Assembly (NCBI GenBank): GCA_041301185.1
Contig: JBFYSV010000092.1
Location: 1 to 44,336 of the forward strand
DNA: 44,336 bases
Direction of reading: 5' to 3'
Source: JAQBDA01 sp041301185
Lineage (GTDB): Bacteria; Chloroflexota; Anaerolineae; Anaerolineales; UBA4823
This document shows, one piece after another, positions 16,459 to 24,889 of the stretch; the first letter of the stretch is position 1, and each line of letters opens with the position of its first letter. The notes beneath the pieces were generated by a model. The model searched no databases and was not told the origin of the DNA. It saw only the letters and a list, made by a program, of their open reading frames with translations. The translations under genes were made by a program, and so were the position numbers.

Positions 16459-18075
16459 ATGATGCTTGTGGATACTAGAATGTTACATTCAATGAGACGC
16501 CTCGCAACACCTGTTATCCACCGGCTATTAGCTGGACTGGTGCTGATTCTCCTGACCCCGTCCTGCGCCACCAGCGGTTATTGGATTCCGCCAAACTCTT
16601 CTCCTACCCCGCCATCTGATTTAACATTCTTATTCGCTACACCTGTCCCGGTCGAACCTGTCATAGAAGAAGATCCCATTGTAGCCGCCCCGCTGCAACC
16701 TGAGCCCACCGCGATCCAAATACCGCAACCCACGGCTGTTACTCCCCAGGTAAACACCGCACCCATCCTATATTATACCCAGGCGGCAGACACCTTGCCG
16801 GTGGTAGCCGTTCGCTTTGGCGTCCAGCCATATGAAATCACTTCGCCCGCCCCAATCTCGGAAAGCGCCCCGCTGCCCCCAAATCAGCTGCTTATTATTC
16901 CTCGCCGCCTGATGAACACCACCGGCCCTCAACACATCCTGCCGGATAGCGAAGTAGTCTATTCCCCATCGGCGATCAATTTCGATATTCAGGCTTTTGC
17001 CGCCCAGGCAGGCGGTTTCCTGAGCACGCGCTCTGAGTGGTTAAAAAGCACTCACACCACCAACGCCGCGGATATCGTCCAGCGGGTCGCTCTCGAAAAC
17101 TCCATCAACCCGCGATTGCTCCTGGCCCTGCTGGAATACCAAAGTAACCTGGTCTACGGGCAACCGGTCAGCCAGAATCAAATTGACTACCCGATGGGAT
17201 TTGTCGATCAAAATCACAAGGGTCTCTACCAGCAGTTGGTGTGGGTCGTCAACCACCTTTCTATCGGCTACTATAACTGGCGCGAGGGCAGGTTGATAGA
17301 TCTGCGCTTCACGGACGATGTCTCTGCCCGCCTGGCGCCAGATCTCAACGCAGGCAGTGTGGCATTGCAATATTATTTTGCCCAGATCTATGACAGCCAG
17401 GGCTGGCTCCAGGCCGTGGATCCAGAGTCGGGTTTCCCCGCCCTTTACGAGCGTATGTTCGGCAACCCGTGGACACGCGCCCAAACCGTCGAGCCCCTTT
17501 ACCCACCCGGCCTGACCCAGCCGGAGCTGATCCTGCCCTTCGATATGGAGCGGTTGTGGAGCTACACTGGCGGCCCGCACGGCGCTTGGGAGCGTGACGG
17601 CTCTTACGCCGCCCTGGATTTTGCCCCCGCCAGCTCGAAACCCGGATGCCAGAAATCCAACGCCTGGGTGGTCGCGTCGGCCTCGGGCCTGGTGGTACGC
17701 TCAGGCGGCGGGGTTGTCGTCCTAGACCTGGATGGAGACGGGTACGAGCAGACCGGCTGGGTGCTGCTCTACCTGCATGTATCAAATGAGAGCAGCGTCC
17801 CGGTGGGCACCTGGGTGGGTAAAGGGGACCATTTGGGACATCCCTCTTGCGAAGGCGGTATGTCAACCGGTACTCATGTTCATTTCGCACGCAAATATAA
17901 TGGCGAATGGATAGCTGCCGATGGTCCCATGCCTTTCACCCTCAGCGGATGGGTCGCCCATGCTGGTGAGGCTGCCTACGCTGGCACCCTGACTCGGCAG
18001 GCTGAAGTTATTACAGCATGTACATGTGGTTCTTTGGATAGCACCATTATGCGTACCCCGGACGATCCATATTAG
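16459..18075 (+). CDS. LysM-like and M23 peptidase lipoprotein, copy 2
   Basis: A 538-residue paralogue starting 9 bases after copy 1. The lipobox TPSC follows a hydrophobic stretch; ATGs at 16462, 16480 and 16492 are also possible starts. The LysM-like repeat is weaker than in copy 1 (QAADTLPVVAVRFGV, then PPNQLLIIPRR). The middle domain has NPRLLLALLEYQSNLVYGQP and NHLSIGYYNW. The M23 zinc ligands are intact in GGPHGAW, ALDFAP and GTHVHFARK, with a DLDGDG loop between them. A C-terminal tail containing CTCG is shared with copy 3 but not copy 1. It probably acts on the cell wall alongside its paralogues. Confidence 0.88.
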   Translation: MMLVDTRMLHSMRRLATPVIHRLLAGLVLILLTPSCATSGYWIPPNSSPTPPSDLTFLFATPVPVEPVIEEDPIVAAPLQPEPTAIQIPQPTAVTPQVNTAPILYYTQAADTLPVVAVRFGVQPYEITSPAPISESAPLPPNQLLIIPRRLMNTTGPQHILPDSEVVYSPSAINFDIQAFAAQAGGFLSTRSEWLKSTHTTNAADIVQRVALENSINPRLLLALLEYQSNLVYGQPVSQNQIDYPMGFVDQNHKGLYQQLVWVVNHLSIGYYNWREGRLIDLRFTDDVSARLAPDLNAGSVALQYYFAQIYDSQGWLQAVDPESGFPALYERMFGNPWTRAQTVEPLYPPGLTQPELILPFDMERLWSYTGGPHGAWERDGSYAALDFAPASSKPGCQKSNAWVVASASGLVVRSGGGVVVLDLDGDGYEQTGWVLLYLHVSNESSVPVGTWVGKGDHLGHPSCEGGMSTGTHVHFARKYNGEWIAADGPMPFTLSGWVAHAGEAAYAGTLTRQAEVITACTCGSLDSTIMRTPDDPY

Positions 18076-18187
18076 GCTCTTGCCTGCCGTTCCCTTCTTG
18101 CTAATAGCAGGCTGGCAAGCGGTCGCCTTGCTACCACAGAATTACCCACCGATGCCCTCCCAGCCCTTAATAACGCTGCTTGCGGCT

Positions 18188-18540
18188 ACCCCCCGCCTGC
18201 CGCTCGCATTGCTGGAATATCAAAACAATTGTGTGGGCGGGCAACCTGACCCGGGATTCGACCCAGACTACCCGTTAGGCAGTTATGATTAGCGTATCAA
18301 GGACCTCTACCGTCAGCACAGCTGGGCCGCCACTCAGCTCTCGGTGGGTTACTATGGCTGGCGCGACGGAACTTTAGATGAAATATTGCTTTCTGATGGT
18401 AGAATCGTGAGTCCGGCTTCTGAGGTGAATGCAGGCAGTTTGGCATTGCAATACTACTTTGCCCAAGTTATGATGCTTCTGAGTGGCAGCTTGCTACCAC
18501 ACCCGACCAGGGGCTGATTGCTGCATATGCTGATTTATAC
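18188..18540 (+). pseudogene. Decayed remnant of a fourth LysM/M23 paralogue (middle domain only)
   Basis: Translation from 18188 gives PRLPLALLEYQNN and DPDYPLGSYD, matching the middle domain of the flanking genes, then an in-frame TAG at 18290. The match continues in the same frame with DLYRQHSWAATQLSVGYYGW and AGSLALQYYFAQ. A frameshift then occurs near 18470, after which another frame gives SYDASEWQLATTPDQG up to 18540. The LysM part and the whole M23 catalytic domain are missing. The remnant runs straight into the ATG of copy 3. The stretch 18076-18187 shows no clear homology and may hold the remains of its N-terminus. Confidence 0.85.
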
Positions 18541-20052
18541 ATGAGTATTCTGTCTGCTGGACGAAAAACACCTATTTGGTTGATAACCCTGCTGCTCCTG
18601 TTGCCGGTGCTAAGCGCCTGCCAGTCGCAAGTGGCTGCTATGGCTCCAGGCAGCAACGCAGTTGCGCCTCAGGCCAATCAGCAGACCAGCCAACAAGAAG
18701 CTCCTCTGCCCGTACCCACCCGCACCGAGCGCCCGGTTTATGCTCCGGGTGAGCTGGTGGATTATATCGCCCAAACCGGGGATACCCTGCCGGCGCTGGC
18801 GGTGAGGTTCAATACCACCGAGCAAGAAATCCGCCAGGCAAATCCCATCATCCCCGCCACAGCCACTACCATGCCTCCTGGCATGCCGATGATAATTCCC
18901 ATCTATTACCTGCCCCTATGGGGCTCGTCTTTCCAGATCATACCAGACAGCCTGTTTATCAATGGTCCCAGCCAGGTCAATTTCAACACGCAGGAATACC
19001 TGGCAGGTCAGCCCGGGTGGTTGAATGGGATCGTCGAATACGCATTCGATACGACCCGCAGCGCCGCCGAGATCATCGACCTGGTGGCACGCGATAACAG
19101 TGTTAGCCCCCAATTGCTGCTGGCATTGCTGGAATACCAATCCGGCGCGCTGACCCAGGCCGTGGCTTCCGAAAACGATCGGTTGTACCCGATGGGGTAT
19201 CTTAATCGCCGGCAAAGGGGTCTCTACTCGCAATTGAGTTGGGCCGCCAACCGGCTCAATAATGGCTATTACCACTGGCGTACCGCCTACCCCACCTCCA
19301 TAGAGATGGAGGATGGGCGGCTGGTGCGCTTCGATCCCTGGCAGAATGCCGCTACGGTCGGCCTGCACTACCTGTTCAACAGCCTCCTTTCAGATGCAGG
19401 TTTTGAAAGAGCCATCTCTCCCTTGGGATTTGCCCAAACCTACCAGGCTCTTTTCGGCAACCCGTGGGGGCAAGATGTTCCCCATATCCCCGGCAGCCTG
19501 GAACAGCCGCTCTTTTACCTGCCCTTCCAACCTGGCGCAAGCTGGGCTTTTACCGGCGGACCGCATAGTCCGTGGGGCAGTGGCGAGCCGTTTGCTGCGC
19601 TGGATTTTGCCCCGCCGCTGACCGACTCCGGTTGCCTGCCCTCCTCGGAATGGGTGACTGCCGTTTCAGCGGGGGTTGTCGTGCGCTCTGAAACCGGTCA
19701 GATCATGGTGGATATGGACGGAGATGGTGACGAGCGCACCGGGTGGAACATCTTTTACCTCCACCTGGCGACCAAGGGCCGCGTTCCCGCCGGCACGGTG
19801 CTGCAAGCGGGTGACCCGGTAGGTTACCCCTCCTGCGAGGGCGGTATAAGTACAGGCACGCACCTGCACATTGTCCGAAAATACAATGGGGAATGGATCC
19901 AGGCAGAAGGCAGCCTGGCTTTCAACCTGGAAGGCTGGATTGCCCACAATGGCAGTCAGCCCTATTTGGGAACCTTAACGCGTAACACGCAGGTGGTAGT
20001 AGCTTGCACCTGCTCCAACGCGGAGAGCTTTATCCATTCAGACAGGCGCTAA
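18541..20052 (+). CDS. LysM-like and M23 peptidase lipoprotein, copy 3
   Basis: A 503-residue paralogue with signal peptide ending in lipobox LSAC. A Gln/Pro-rich linker leads to a LysM-like repeat (YIAQTGDTLPALAVRFNTTE). The middle domain has SPQLLLALLEYQSGALTQ and SWAANRLNNGYYHW. The M23 ligands are intact in GGPHSPW, ALDFAPP and GTHLHIVRK, and a DMDGDGDE loop lies between them. The tail ends in ACTCSN, as in copy 2. The start sits directly on the end of the decayed copy and has no good Shine-Dalgarno, so its expression may depend on readthrough from upstream. A strong terminator follows. Confidence 0.89.
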   Translation: MSILSAGRKTPIWLITLLLLLPVLSACQSQVAAMAPGSNAVAPQANQQTSQQEAPLPVPTRTERPVYAPGELVDYIAQTGDTLPALAVRFNTTEQEIRQANPIIPATATTMPPGMPMIIPIYYLPLWGSSFQIIPDSLFINGPSQVNFNTQEYLAGQPGWLNGIVEYAFDTTRSAAEIIDLVARDNSVSPQLLLALLEYQSGALTQAVASENDRLYPMGYLNRRQRGLYSQLSWAANRLNNGYYHWRTAYPTSIEMEDGRLVRFDPWQNAATVGLHYLFNSLLSDAGFERAISPLGFAQTYQALFGNPWGQDVPHIPGSLEQPLFYLPFQPGASWAFTGGPHSPWGSGEPFAALDFAPPLTDSGCLPSSEWVTAVSAGVVVRSETGQIMVDMDGDGDERTGWNIFYLHLATKGRVPAGTVLQAGDPVGYPSCEGGISTGTHLHIVRKYNGEWIQAEGSLAFNLEGWIAHNGSQPYLGTLTRNTQVVVACTCSNAESFIHSDRR

Positions 20053-20069
20053 AGGGATTTTGTCTCCAG

Positions 20070-20102
20070 GCGGGCGGCTTATATGCTGCCCGCTTTTTAT
20101 TT
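20070..20102 (+). terminator. Rho-independent terminator of the LysM/M23 cluster
   Basis: A 9-bp stem, GCGGGCGGC (20070-20078) with GCTGCCCGC (20085-20093) including one G-U pair, has a 6-base loop and is followed by TTTTTATTT. It lies 17 bases after the stop of copy 3. Confidence 0.9.
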
Positions 20103-20171
20103 AATCTCAGTAATTCATTTAAGTTGATTTGTGATTTATTAATTATTAGTTTATATTATCTAATATTTATC

Positions 20172-20199
20172 TTGACTATCTTGCGATTTTCGATATAAT
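20172..20199 (+). promoter_or_regulatory. Sigma-A-type promoter of the DUF2089 cluster
   Basis: TTGACT (20172-20177) and a perfect TATAAT (20194-20199) with 16-base spacing lie in a very AT-rich stretch between the terminator and the DUF2089 gene. Start codon follows 40 bases downstream with AAGGGAGAG at 20222-20230. Confidence 0.8.
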
Positions 20200-20239
20200 A
20201 ATAAGAAATTATAATTGATGCAAGGGAGAGTTGTGCTCA

Positions 20240-20626
20240 ATGAATAACTTACCCAACCAATGTCCGCTTTGTGGCGGTGAGGTCACCGTCACTCGAATCC
20301 ACTGCCGTGATTGCGACTCCACCATCGAAGGCCGGTTTAATACCGGTCATTTCAGCCAGCTCAGTCACGAGCAATTGCAGTTCATCGAGGTGTTCATCCG
20401 CTGTGAAGGCAAATTTACCCGCATGGAGGATGAGCTGAACCTGTCATACCCCACCATACGTAACCGGTTGTACGAGATTATCCGCGCCCTGGGTTACGAG
20501 CCCGGCACTCCGGAGGAGACGATTGGATTGACGGACGAAGAGCGCAAGAGCATTCTAGAAAACCTGGACAAAGGTTTGATAACAGCCGATAAAGCCATGC
20601 TCTTGCTCAAAGAGAAAGGAGGTTGA
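20240..20626 (+). CDS. DUF2089 family regulator (zinc ribbon and HTH)
   Basis: A 128-residue DUF2089 protein. An N-terminal zinc ribbon (CPLCGG and then CRDC) is followed by a helix-turn-helix-like part with FIRCEGKFTRMEDELNLSYP and RNRLYEIIRALGY (about 50-85). A C-terminal helical hairpin, LTDEERKSILENLDKGLIT then ADKAMLLLKE, is the same short module found in the next three genes. A DNA-binding regulator of this cluster is likely, though direct evidence for the family is thin. The ATG at 20240 is placed 9 bases after AAGGGAGAG. Only 2 bases separate its stop from the next start. Confidence 0.9.
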   Translation: MNNLPNQCPLCGGEVTVTRIHCRDCDSTIEGRFNTGHFSQLSHEQLQFIEVFIRCEGKFTRMEDELNLSYPTIRNRLYEIIRALGYEPGTPEETIGLTDEERKSILENLDKGLITADKAMLLLKEKGG

Positions 20627-20628
20627 GG

Positions 20629-21903
20629 ATGGGACAGAAATCGGTCAGCGTGGGGCATGCACCCAATGTCACCATTACTGCTGTCCATGGCAACCTGCAA
20701 GTAAAGGGGTGGGACCGTGAAGAAGTTCTCCTACGCTCCACGTCCTCTGACGCTGATGTTTTAGATACGCAGGACAACAACGTGCAGATCTCCTGCGAGG
20801 GGGATTGCATTGTCCGCTTGCCGCACGATGCGATAATCTACACCGACACGGTCCATGGCAATGCCCGCTTTATCCTCCTGGAAGGCGAGCTGCGTATCGA
20901 CCGGGTTTTTGGCAGCCTGGAAGCGCGCAATATCACCTCCGCCCGAATTGGCAACGTCAGCGGCAACCTGGTAGCCAAACAGGTGACCGAGGAGCTCTAT
21001 GTAGAGCAGGTGCAAGGCAGCGCTATTGCCCGGGATATCCAGGGGGCGTGTACATTGAAGCAGGTGGGCGGCAATCTAGACTTGCGCGACGCCGAAAATG
21101 ACATCCAGGCATCGGCTGGGGGGAATGTTCGGGTACGCCTATGCTTGCTTGTGGGGCAGAGCTACTCGATCCGGGCAGGCGGCAATCTCTCGTGTATCGT
21201 CCCTCAAGACGCCAGCCTGGGCGTCGACCTGACCAGCGAGGCGCGCCGCATCCAGATCAAGCAACCCGACAGTAAAACCACCCTGGCAGAACAAAAACAC
21301 CACCTGGCAATGGGCGAAGAAGAGATCACTATGTCGCTCATGTCGGGCGGTACAATCCTGTTTGCCTGCCAGGAAGCGGACTGGGCTGAAATGGATGATA
21401 TCCAGGAAGAGCTGGACGAGGCATTTACTGAGTTTTCCGAGCAGTTTGGGCAGCAGATTGCCGACCAGGTGGAGCAACAAATCGAAGCCCAGATGGAAAT
21501 CCTGAACGAGCAGCTCTCCAGACTCGAATCGATGGTCGGGCAAGCCGGATTGTCCGAAGCAAAAGCCGAGCAAGTGATGCAACGCGCTCGCCAGGCCAGT
21601 GAAAAGGCCACTGAGCGCGCCCAGGAGAGAATGCGCCGCGCCCAGGAAAAGTTGGATCGCAAGCTCCAGGCAGCCCAGCGCAAAGCCGAGATCAAGATCA
21701 AAGCTGCCGAGCGCCGCAACCAGCCTTCCAAACGATCTTCTTGGCGATTTGATATTTCGACGCCACCCGCTCCACCGGCAGCGCCCGCCGCTGCGGAAGC
21801 AGCCACTGAAGAAGAGCGCTTGCTGATCCTGCACATGCTGGAACAAAAGCGGATTACTATTCAAGAAGCAGAAGACCTGCTGGCAGCCCTGGAGACCAAG
21901 TGA
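20629..21903 (+). CDS. Beta-repeat and coiled-coil protein with SHOCT-like C-terminal hairpin
   Basis: A 424-residue protein without signal peptide or membrane helix, so probably cytoplasmic. The N-terminal about 235 residues are a run of short beta strands (for example NVTITAVHGNLQVKGWD and VRIGN-like repeats), like the DUF4097 or bactofilin style of beta-stack. A long charged coiled coil (about 255-365) is rich in Glu, Gln, Arg and Lys. After a Pro/Ala linker it ends in EEERLLILHMLEQKRITIQE, a SHOCT-like or YvlB-type hairpin. Function is unknown; the architecture suggests a self-assembling scaffold. A strong GGAGG lies 6 bases before the ATG. It is co-transcribed with the DUF2089 regulator. 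Confidence 0.82.
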   Translation: MGQKSVSVGHAPNVTITAVHGNLQVKGWDREEVLLRSTSSDADVLDTQDNNVQISCEGDCIVRLPHDAIIYTDTVHGNARFILLEGELRIDRVFGSLEARNITSARIGNVSGNLVAKQVTEELYVEQVQGSAIARDIQGACTLKQVGGNLDLRDAENDIQASAGGNVRVRLCLLVGQSYSIRAGGNLSCIVPQDASLGVDLTSEARRIQIKQPDSKTTLAEQKHHLAMGEEEITMSLMSGGTILFACQEADWAEMDDIQEELDEAFTEFSEQFGQQIADQVEQQIEAQMEILNEQLSRLESMVGQAGLSEAKAEQVMQRARQASEKATERAQERMRRAQEKLDRKLQAAQRKAEIKIKAAERRNQPSKRSSWRFDISTPPAPPAAPAAAEAATEEERLLILHMLEQKRITIQEAEDLLAALETK

Positions 21904-21917
21904 GCTTGAGGTGATTG

Positions 21918-22643
21918 ATGAGTAACGAAGACGAACGTCGCTTGATCCTGGAGATGATCGATAGCGGGAAAATCACCGCTGAAGAGGGTTTAGGCCTGCT
22001 ACGGGCTCTACCTTCAGACCAGGTGGATGATTTCGACGAGGCGGTTTTACCTGCCTTTGCCGGTGAGCCAGCCAGCGTAAGCGCCCAGCCAGTCGAATCG
22101 ACAGCCGATGGAATGTCGCCCGCGGTTATGCCGGAAGCTCCTGTGCAAGAGAACGCCGGTGCATATTCACAGCCTGGCGCACAACAAGAAACAGCCCCAG
22201 ATTTTACCCGCTGGCGCAGATTCTGGGCATATCCATTTTGGGTTGGCGTGGCAGTCACGATCCTGGGCAGCTTGTTAATGTTTTGGGCGCAGCAAGCCAC
22301 CGGGATGAGCTTCTGGTTCTTTTGCGCCGGGATACCATTTACCCTGGGGATTGTGCTCATGGTAGTGGCATGGCAATCTCGCAGCGCACGCTGGTTACAT
22401 TTACGGGTGCAGCAGAAAACCGGCGAATGGCCGCAGAATTTCGCTATCAGCTTTCCGCTACCCCTGCGCATTTCCGGGTGGTTCATGCGCACCTTCCGCC
22501 ACCGCATCCCGGGTATGGAAAATACATCCGTGGATATTGACGCGGTCATGGCGGCATTAGAGCAAACTACCTCACCCGACAACCCGCTTTACGTGGAAGT
22601 TGAAGAGGATGATGGCGAGCGCGTCCAGATCTATATCGGCTGA
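21918..22643 (+). CDS. SHOCT-like hairpin protein with two membrane helices
   Basis: A 241-residue protein starting at the ATG at 21918 (GAGGTGA just upstream). The N-terminal hairpin EDERRLILEMIDSGKITAEE matches those of the neighbouring genes. A Pro/Ala-rich linker is followed by two hydrophobic helices (about 103-125 and 130-155). The C-terminal about 80 residues (WLHLRVQQKTG to the acidic end VEEDDGERVQIYI) resemble the C-terminal domain of the next gene. This looks like a membrane-anchored version of that small protein. Function unknown. Confidence 0.82.
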   Translation: MSNEDERRLILEMIDSGKITAEEGLGLLRALPSDQVDDFDEAVLPAFAGEPASVSAQPVESTADGMSPAVMPEAPVQENAGAYSQPGAQQETAPDFTRWRRFWAYPFWVGVAVTILGSLLMFWAQQATGMSFWFFCAGIPFTLGIVLMVVAWQSRSARWLHLRVQQKTGEWPQNFAISFPLPLRISGWFMRTFRHRIPGMENTSVDIDAVMAALEQTTSPDNPLYVEVEEDDGERVQIYIG

Positions 22644-22692
22644 GCGCAAAGAACAACAACAGTGTCAGTTACCTCATTTTGGGAGGTTTGGT

Positions 22693-23064
22693 ATGGCTAC
22701 CGCAGAAGAACGCTTGAAAATACTGAAAATGATCGATGAAGGAAAAATATCTGCCGAGGAGGGTGCCAAGCTACTGGCCGCTCTATCGGAGAGTCGCAAG
22801 CCGGATCGCAGGGCGCCGGTGCGCGGTACCGCTGGAACACGCTGGTTGCGGGTGCGCGTGACCGATACGTTCACTGGGAAAACCAAGGCAACCGTGAACC
22901 TGCCCATGCGCCTGGTGGATGCAGGGCTCAATATTGCCTCTCAATACGCCCCCGATGTTGCCTTTGACGAGCTCATCGAGGCCATCAACGCCGGCGCCGA
23001 AGGGAAGATCATCGACGTGATCGACGAAGAAGACGGCGAGCATGTCGAGATATTTATTGAGTAG
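22693..23064 (+). CDS. Small SHOCT-like hairpin protein
   Basis: A 123-residue soluble protein. The hairpin AEERLKILKMIDEGKISAEE at the N-terminus is followed by a globular domain with RWLRVRVTDTFTGKTKATVN and an acidic end VIDEEDGEHVEIFI. The same two parts occur in the upstream membrane protein, so the two are paralogues with and without helices. The ATG at 22693 is chosen for its GGGAGG 6 bases upstream; the longer frame from 22600 overlaps the previous gene. Function unknown. Confidence 0.85.
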   Translation: MATAEERLKILKMIDEGKISAEEGAKLLAALSESRKPDRRAPVRGTAGTRWLRVRVTDTFTGKTKATVNLPMRLVDAGLNIASQYAPDVAFDELIEAINAGAEGKIIDVIDEEDGEHVEIFIE

Positions 23065-23111
23065 AACTTTTCCCCAGATCAAGCAGTAATATTTGAGAAT
23101 AGGTAATCGGC

Positions 23112-24470
23112 ATGAATAAGCGTCCTACGGGTATGTTTGGATTCACCATCGTCTGGATCGGGCAGATCGTATCCCTGCTCGGAACCAGCATGACTGGTTT
23201 TGCGTTGACCATTTGGGCTTACGAGATTACCGGTAAAGCTACTGCCCTGGCACTGGTAGGGTTCTTTTTCATTACTCCCATGCTGATCTTCAGCCCGATT
23301 GCCGGCGCCATCGTTGACCGCCAGGACCGCAAGCTGATGATGATGCTCAGCGACCTGGCTGCCGGCATCACCACCATTGCTATCCTCATTCTATATCTAT
23401 CGGGTAATTTACAGATCTGGCACCTGTATGTCTCAGCCGCCATCCAGGGTACCTTCCAAACCTTCCAGTGGCCGGCTTATTCGGCTGCAATCAGTGTCAT
23501 GATTCCCAAAGAGCAATACGGGCGCGCCAACGGTATGCTTGCTCTGGCTGAGTCAGGCTCGAACATTTTCGCCCCGCTATTAGCCGGCGCGCTGCTGGGA
23601 GTGGTTGGTTTTGCGGGAGTATTGACAATCGATATTGTTACGTTCAGCTTTGCCATCGGCGCCTTGCTGCTGGTCCACATCCCCCAGCCGAAAGTTACCG
23701 CAGAAGGGCGCGCCAGCCAGGGCAGCATCTGGAAAGAATCTGGTTACGGATTTCGCTACATCTTGGAGCGACCCAGCCTGCTGGGCCTGCAAATTGTCTT
23801 TATGCTGGGCAATTTCTTTGTCAGCATACCCTTTGCCATATTGCCCGCTATGATCCTGGCCAGCACCAGTAATAATGAGCTGATCTACGCGACGGTGAGT
23901 TCCGCTGGCGCTATCGGCGGGGTGGCAGGGGGTGTGCTCATGAGCGCCTGGGGTGGTCCCAAGCGGCGCATTCACGGGGTGCTGGCTGGCTGGGCGATCT
24001 CCAGCCTGTTGGGGGTGGTGCTGTTCGGGTTGGGCGATAGCCTGCCGGTATGGGCGGTAGCCAGCTTTGTAGGAGCTTTATTTGTGCCGATTATTAATGG
24101 GTCTAACCAGGCTATCTGGCAGTCAAAGGTTGCTCCCGATGTACAGGGGCGCGTCTTCTCCATCCGGCGTTTAATCGCCTGGTTTGTCAATCCGGCAGCC
24201 ATGCTGGTCGCTGGTCCGCTGGCAGACCGGGTGCTGGAACCTGCCATGATGGAGGACGGCAGCTTGAGCGGAGTATTCGCTGGGTTGGTAGGAACGGGTC
24301 CCGGGGCAGGTATGTCTTTAATATTTATCTTTGCCGGTTTTATGGCAATGATAGTAGGGATTTCAGGATATTTTTTCCCTGCTATTCGCAATGCTGAGGC
24401 TATCCTGCCCGATCATGACACCCTGCCGGACGTTTCCGCTCTGCCCGAGCTGGAAACAGCCGCAGCTTAG
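23112..24470 (+). CDS. MFS transporter (MFS_3, EntS/macrolide-efflux-like)
   Basis: A 452-residue major facilitator with about twelve membrane helices. The loop between helices 2 and 3, GAIVDRQDRKLMMM, is the classical MFS motif A region, and helix 1 carries IGQIVSLLGTSMTGFALTIW. Overall it resembles the EntS/macrolide-efflux branch of exporters. Drug or siderophore efflux is the usual role, but the substrate is not known here. A 47-base gap from the SHOCT-like genes suggests it belongs to their transcript. It converges on the rhodanese gene with no obvious terminator between them. Confidence 0.9.
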   Translation: MNKRPTGMFGFTIVWIGQIVSLLGTSMTGFALTIWAYEITGKATALALVGFFFITPMLIFSPIAGAIVDRQDRKLMMMLSDLAAGITTIAILILYLSGNLQIWHLYVSAAIQGTFQTFQWPAYSAAISVMIPKEQYGRANGMLALAESGSNIFAPLLAGALLGVVGFAGVLTIDIVTFSFAIGALLLVHIPQPKVTAEGRASQGSIWKESGYGFRYILERPSLLGLQIVFMLGNFFVSIPFAILPAMILASTSNNELIYATVSSAGAIGGVAGGVLMSAWGGPKRRIHGVLAGWAISSLLGVVLFGLGDSLPVWAVASFVGALFVPIINGSNQAIWQSKVAPDVQGRVFSIRRLIAWFVNPAAMLVAGPLADRVLEPAMMEDGSLSGVFAGLVGTGPGAGMSLIFIFAGFMAMIVGISGYFFPAIRNAEAILPDHDTLPDVSALPELETAAA

Positions 24471-24511
24471 AGAAGGCCAATGCCCCTACCCTTGCACAAG
24501 ATTGATCCGGA

Positions 24512-24883
24512 TCAACCCGGGCGATGATTTGACTTGTTCAACGGAAAACCGGCCTTCTTCCAGGCAGTAATCCCACCTTGCAAGCTGTAAGCCTGTATAC
24601 CCTTCGCCCGCAACCAGCGCGTGCCGGGGCGGCTGCGATGACCGCTCAGGCAGAGCATCACAACCGGCTTGCCGGGCTCGATCTCCAGCTGGCGCAGTGA
24701 TGCAGGCATTTCAGTCAACGGCGCGTGGCGCGCCTTACCAATGGATCCGCTTTCGTATTCCGGGCGGGTTCGGGCATCAACCAGTTGCAAAGGGCGCCCT
24801 TCGTCCAGCCAGCCTTTCAGCTCCTGGATACTGACCTCAGGCACCTTCCCAACCGGCAGCCACCAAAAAAACGAGAGGATCAA
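24512..24883 (-). CDS. Rhodanese-like domain protein
   Basis: Single-domain rhodanese of 123 residues, expected to carry a persulfide on its active-site cysteine for sulfur transfer. The active loop is CLSGHRS (about residues 79-85). Other markers are LVDARTRPEYESGSI and the closing LQGGITAWKKAGFPL. The start is the TTG at 24883, with a short hydrophobic N-terminus that may be a weak anchor; a GTG further in is an alternative. It is the last gene of the redox run, 6 bases after the OsmC-like gene. Confidence 0.9.
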   Translation of the reverse strand: MILSFFWWLPVGKVPEVSIQELKGWLDEGRPLQLVDARTRPEYESGSIGKARHAPLTEMPASLRQLEIEPGKPVVMLCLSGHRSRPGTRWLRAKGIQAYSLQGGITAWKKAGFPLNKSNHRPG

Positions 24884-24889
24884 AATAAC

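Noticed and set aside
18290..18292. In-frame TAG in the M23 paralogue remnant as a recoded codon
   Set aside because: The same stretch also has a frameshift and lacks its LysM and catalytic domains, so decay is the simple explanation.
21139..21864. A 241-residue open frame opposite the coiled-coil protein gene
   Set aside because: It is Leu/Gly-rich because it mirrors the Glu/Gln/Ala codons of the coiled coil; no start signal or family match.
24502..24515. TTGATCCGGATCAA palindrome between the MFS and rhodanese genes
   Set aside because: It is short, overlaps the end of the rhodanese gene, and has no T run, so neither a terminator nor an operator is supported.
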